A program made the position numbers and the translations under genes. A DNA stretch of 7,158 nt from an uncultured Collinsella sp. (GTDB lineage: Bacteria > Actinomycetota > Coriobacteriia > Coriobacteriales > Coriobacteriaceae): positions 1-7,158 of the forward strand of contig CATZIG010000103.1 of assembly GCA_958419975.1 (NCBI GenBank), written 5' to 3'. Position 1 is the first letter of the stretch. Each line of letters opens with the position of its first letter. The notes beneath the pieces are model-generated. The model saw only the letters and a program-made list of their open reading frames with translations, was not told the origin of the DNA and did not search any database. Shown piece by piece: positions 5,898-7,158 of the stretch.

Positions 5898-6100
5898 ATC
5901 AAGGTTGACCACATATCCCGGGCAGGACGGTGCCACTCCAAAATGCGCCCCGTTCGCCGCCAAAAATCGACCGTTTGCGGCACCGTGATACCACTCAGTC
6001 GTCCAAGGTGCCGACATTTGTGCGACATCCGTCTGACATCCGTCTTCGTGGTGCAAAGGTGCATGTCCAAGTGCGGCACCCCCGGTGTGCCACATGCGGG
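5857..6100. other. Repeat- and dyad-rich non-coding stretch between divergent genes
   Basis: This is the core of the 511-base gap between the Fe-ADH (minus) and the TPR gene (plus). No ORF here has a ribosome binding site or recognisable product. Instead there are recurring near-copies of a GTGCGGCA/GTGCCGCA-like word: GTGCGGCATCC near 5861, TTGCGGCACC near 5975, GTGCGACATCC near 6020 and GTGCGGCACCC near 6071. GTCCAAG occurs at 6001 and again at 6065. An 8-base inverted repeat ACGGTGCC (5927-5934)/GGCACCGT (5979-5986) encloses a smaller GCCGC/GCGGC dyad. The pattern suggests a degenerate intergenic repeat or a cluster of binding sites. No transposase, tRNA or known RNA fold is visible. Confidence 0.4.
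6024..6045 (+). repeat. Perfect 11-bp tandem duplication
   Basis: GACATCCGTCT occurs twice without a gap, at 6024-6034 and 6035-6045, in the non-coding region upstream of the TPR gene. It may be a replication-slippage duplication or two adjacent 11-bp (one helical turn) binding half-sites. Confidence 0.8.
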
Positions 6101-6106
6101 TAAACT
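6101..6106 (+). promoter_or_regulatory. Possible -10 element for the TPR gene
   Basis: TAAACT, followed by AGAG, lies 51 bases before the start codon and ends the GC-rich repeat region, where a promoter would be expected. No acceptable -35 hexamer is seen at the usual distance (CACCCC-type sequence there), so this is a weak assignment. Confidence 0.25.
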
Positions 6107-6156
6107 AGAGCCTTAAATAGAGAAATTTGAACCCTAACCGCAGCAAAGGAGGCCCC

Positions 6157-7158
6157 ATGGCATTCGATCCCATTCAAGAGGATTGCCATCGCCTCGTTCT
6201 TGAGGCCTTGCGCCGCGACAATATCCCGCTCACCGACGGTGCCGCCGTAGAGCGTCTGATGGAACAATTCACCCGCAACCCCGCGCCGCTCATCGTGCAC
6301 GACCGCGACCGCGCCGGGCACCTCATTGCCAAGGTAGTCGAGGCTGTCGACTACCGCATTCCCTTTATCCCTGACGATACCCAGGCAGAGCAAGAAGAGG
6401 CCGCTGCCGAGAACATGCTTCGCGAGGCAGCCGCGCTCGACCCCACCAACTGGGATGCCCAGCGCATGCTGACCGCCCTCACCGCCAACTCCAACGAGGA
6501 GTACGTACAGTACTTGGTATCCAAGCGCGATGAAGTCGAGCACGACCTGGCACTCAAGATCGCCTCGGCGCAGGACCCCTACGAGCGCGAGGCCGCAGGC
6601 GACCTTATGCGCCGTCCCTACCTGCGCTGGCTTGCCGCCCTTGCGTCACGCGCCCTCATTAGCGGCCGCTATCGCATGTCGCTCGAAGCTGCAAACCGCA
6701 GCCTCGACTTTGCCCCCAACGATCCGGCCGGCGTCCGCCACACTGCGATGCTCGCCATGGCAAAGCTCGAATACCCCGCCGAGGAGCTCAAGCGCTTTCG
6801 CTCTGCCCACTCCGTCCCCTATCTCGCCAACACGCCGCTACGCCGTCGTCCCAAGGATGCGGAGCGTGACTTGGACCCATGGACGCTCATCGCGCTGATG
6901 AGCGCTGCCTGGCGCGAGCTGGACTACGAGAGTGCCGAGCACTACTTGCGCATCCTTGCACGCTCGTGCCCGCACGCAGCCGAGGCACTCTACTTCCAAA
7001 CCGAGTTTCCCGATGGCGTCTATGCCCGCGTCAACGTGGGTGTGGGCTCCACCGACGAGCTTGTCCTTGCGCTGTCCGAGGCAACGCCGGTACTGCAGGA
7101 GGGCCTGGGCGCCCCCGACAACGCCAGCTTTGCCGCCTGGGTCGCCACCAACGATATC
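6157..7158 (+). CDS. Tetratricopeptide/ST7-like helical-repeat protein, N-terminal part (cut by right edge)
   Basis: Seen: an open frame of 334 codons with no stop before the window edge. The start is the ATG at 6157, four bases after AAAGGAGG (6145-6152). The protein begins MAFDPIQEDCHRLVLEALRR and is cytoplasmic by appearance, with no signal peptide or membrane segment. Helix pairs with TPR-like spacing appear at about 85-110 (ENMLREAAALDPTNWDAQRM) and 153-205 (RPYLRWLAALASRALISGRY, then SLEAANRSLDFAPNDPAGVR), and again near 245-275. Known: the RPYxR...G.Y..S...LxxxPNDxxGVR pattern is shared with bacterial TPR proteins related to the ST7 domain, whose biochemical role is poorly defined; such repeats usually mediate protein-protein contacts. 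It is transcribed away from the dehydrogenase cluster, so a functional link is not indicated. Confidence is high that this is a gene and moderate on the family. Confidence 0.85.
   Translation, partial: MAFDPIQEDCHRLVLEALRRDNIPLTDGAAVERLMEQFTRNPAPLIVHDRDRAGHLIAKVVEAVDYRIPFIPDDTQAEQEEAAAENMLREAAALDPTNWDAQRMLTALTANSNEEYVQYLVSKRDEVEHDLALKIASAQDPYEREAAGDLMRRPYLRWLAALASRALISGRYRMSLEAANRSLDFAPNDPAGVRHTAMLAMAKLEYPAEELKRFRSAHSVPYLANTPLRRRPKDAERDLDPWTLIALMSAAWRELDYESAEHYLRILARSCPHAAEALYFQTEFPDGVYARVNVGVGSTDELVLALSEATPVLQEGLGAPDNASFAAWVATNDI

Noticed and set aside
5814..6095. 93-codon minus-strand frame in the divergent intergenic region
   Set aside because: There is no Shine-Dalgarno sequence before its ATG, it resembles no known family, and the underlying DNA is a repeat/dyad field that explains the open frame poorly but adequately.

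Overview
The window is GC-rich and densely coded. It carries five genes or gene remnants on the minus strand and one gene on the plus strand. GC-rich codon use, third-position C/G bias, AGGAGG-type ribosome binding sites and the gene content fit an anaerobic high-GC gut actinobacterium, most likely a Collinsella-like member of the Coriobacteriia. That assignment is an inference; no rRNA or other taxonomic marker is present.

Layout from left to right: (1) the first 179 codons of ychF, a ribosome-associated P-loop ATPase, cut by the left edge and read leftward from a GTG at 537; (2) a 417-residue cytoplasmic iron-sulfur protein (652-1905, minus) with two [4Fe-4S] ferredoxin modules separated by a cysteine-containing middle domain; (3) a glycerol-dehydrogenase paralog (2057-3124, minus) interrupted by one in-frame amber codon at 2873-2875; (4) an intact glycerol dehydrogenase, gldA (3238-4338, minus); (5) a group III iron-containing alcohol dehydrogenase (4422-5645, minus); (6) about 510 bases of divergent intergenic DNA rich in small repeats and dyads; (7) the first 334 codons of a TPR/ST7-like helical-repeat protein (6157 to the right edge, plus).

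The three dehydrogenases lie head to tail and form a small alcohol/polyol redox cluster. GldA would oxidise glycerol (or a related vicinal diol) with NAD+, and the Fe-ADH could reoxidise NAD(P)H by reducing an aldehyde. They are not one simple operon: a strong intrinsic terminator lies between the Fe-ADH and gldA, and another follows gldA. The duplicated gldA copy keeps its metal-binding and glycine-rich motifs but appears recently disabled by a single base change.

I found no clearly new multi-gene system. The points most worth a second look are the single amber codon in an otherwise intact dehydrogenase, a REP/RAYT-like hairpin (3155-3185) beside the gldA terminator, the terminator placed immediately before gldA's ribosome binding site, and the repeat-rich divergent region with a perfect 9-bp inverted repeat and two AAACGTTT palindromes.
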